From a virus, in IMG/VR virus record IMGVR_UViG_3300037155_000011, positions 1 through 29,176 of that record: DNA of 29,176 bases. The stretch is one strand, 5' to 3'. Each line of letters starts with the position of its first letter. Position 1 is the stretch's first letter. The translations under genes were made by a program, and so were the position numbers. Shown in pieces: positions 28,760-29,176 of this stretch. Under the pieces are notes generated by a model. The model worked only from the letters and a program-made list of their open reading frames with translations. It searched no databases and was not told where the DNA came from.

Positions 28760-29176
28760 CTACAGTTCGCAAACGCTAATCTCGACCCGCTCTGGAACTC
28801 CATAATGCTTGTTGGCCACCATCTCCACAATCTGCGCATCGTCGGCATAGAGGATGCCTGTCAGCGAGTCGGCGGTGGCGCGTACCAGTTTGTCCATATC
28901 GGGCTTGACGACGATCCTGGTGCGCTTCTTCGGGATGGACGCCGGCCGCGCGAAGTAGAAGTCGAATATGACCCCGACCGGCACATGCTTTGCCGCCAGC
29001 GGAGCATCCAATCCACGCTCACGCATCTCTGCCATCGCCGAATGGGTTAGCTCCTGACGATACGGCTTCATCTTGGGATTGTTGCTGGTCAGGATGGCTC
29101 TCGGCTTTGCCGCGCCTTTGCCGGGGAGTACGAAGCCTCGCATACTTCCCTGTGGCTCTGCGCGGCAATAGGTAGT
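28760..29176 (-). CDS. rusA: RusA-type Holliday junction resolvase, N-terminus outside window
   Basis: The leftward frame is open to the window edge. The residues before the first internal ATG (29143) read YCRAEPQGSMRGFVLPGKG, matching the RusA start 'G-x-P-x-P-Q-G-S-K-R', so the gene really begins upstream of base 29176. 138 residues are visible. The catalytic block is KPDMDKLVRATADSLTGI then LYADDAQIVEMVANKHYG, with the conserved acids D (in PDMDK), D (in ADSLTG) and DD (in YADDAQI) and a lysine (NKHYG), as in RusA dimers that cut four-way junctions during replication and packaging. It heads the visible part of the leftward operon, 31 nt before the next gene. Family placement is firm. Confidence 0.85.
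   Translation of the reverse strand, partial: TTYCRAEPQGSMRGFVLPGKGAAKPRAILTSNNPKMKPYRQELTHSAMAEMRERGLDAPLAAKHVPVGVIFDFYFARPASIPKKRTRIVVKPDMDKLVRATADSLTGILYADDAQIVEMVANKHYGVPERVEISVCEL

Noticed and set aside
28729-28848. Earlier start for the 161-aa minus-strand protein
   Set aside because: It runs antisense-free but out of frame into the resolvase coding end; the GGAGGAG site fixes the start at 28728.
1-29176. CRISPR array, insertion sequence, att sites or replication origin
   Set aside because: No regularly spaced repeats, transposase, integrase or long terminal repeats were seen.

Overview
The window is a phage or prophage segment of about 29 kb. It carries a nearly complete late (virion and lysis) module of a short-tailed, P22-like virus. 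Forward-strand genes run almost without gaps from the terminase to about position 28020, mostly joined by ATGA or GTGA overlaps or by very short spacers. A short leftward operon then enters from the right edge. The gene order matches P22: small terminase, large terminase, portal, scaffold, coat, head-tail adaptor (gp4-like), tail or DNA-stabilisation protein (gp10-like), a needle-position protein, then three ejection proteins. The portal is exactly the P22 length (725 aa). No integrase or repressor is visible, so temperate versus lytic cannot be decided here.

Host: the sequence looks moderately GC-rich, and the exported proteins have Sec signal peptides that mostly end in A-x-A or GA followed by Q. 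That pattern, with the RYGA-type and beta-helix exoproteins, recalls soil Acidobacteriota (Terriglobia). This is an inference from style, not a proof.

Layout. 1-6792: packaging and capsid genes, with four small proteins between terminase and portal. 6805-7244: an A/T-richer remnant of a free-standing HNH endonuclease, with an internal deletion and a frameshift, dropped between coat and the next virion gene. 7247-8756: a decoration-like protein and a set of small proteins built from a repeated 'YPKMVYLHPKDK' module. 8756-17830: head-tail adaptor, a GT-A glycosyltransferase, a frameshifted exported protein, the gp10-like protein, a needle-position protein, a GNAT acetyltransferase, a cupin-like protein and three ejection proteins.

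17842-24912: five consecutive genes where tail fibres or tailspikes are expected. Every product starts with a Sec signal peptide and carries paired cysteines. Their domains are fibre repeats, right-handed beta-helices, a LamG-like fold, a small RYGA-type lectin-like domain and a chitobiase C-terminal-like domain. Together with the frameshifted gene at 10152 this makes six phage 'fibre-type' genes that appear to be routed through Sec, which is the most unusual feature of the window.

24998-28022: lysis and accessory region, with a tail-anchored coiled-coil protein, a peptidase M15 endolysin, a 127-nt stretch that can fold into a nested RNA structure, a two-helix holin candidate, an Acb2/Tad1-hairpin-like protein (predicted cyclic-nucleotide sponge against CBASS or Thoeris), a lipoprotein and three small unknowns. 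28019-29176 on the minus strand: a RusA-type Holliday junction resolvase (N-terminus beyond the window edge) and two small zinc-binding proteins, convergent with the late operon and sharing a CTAG with it at the stop codons.
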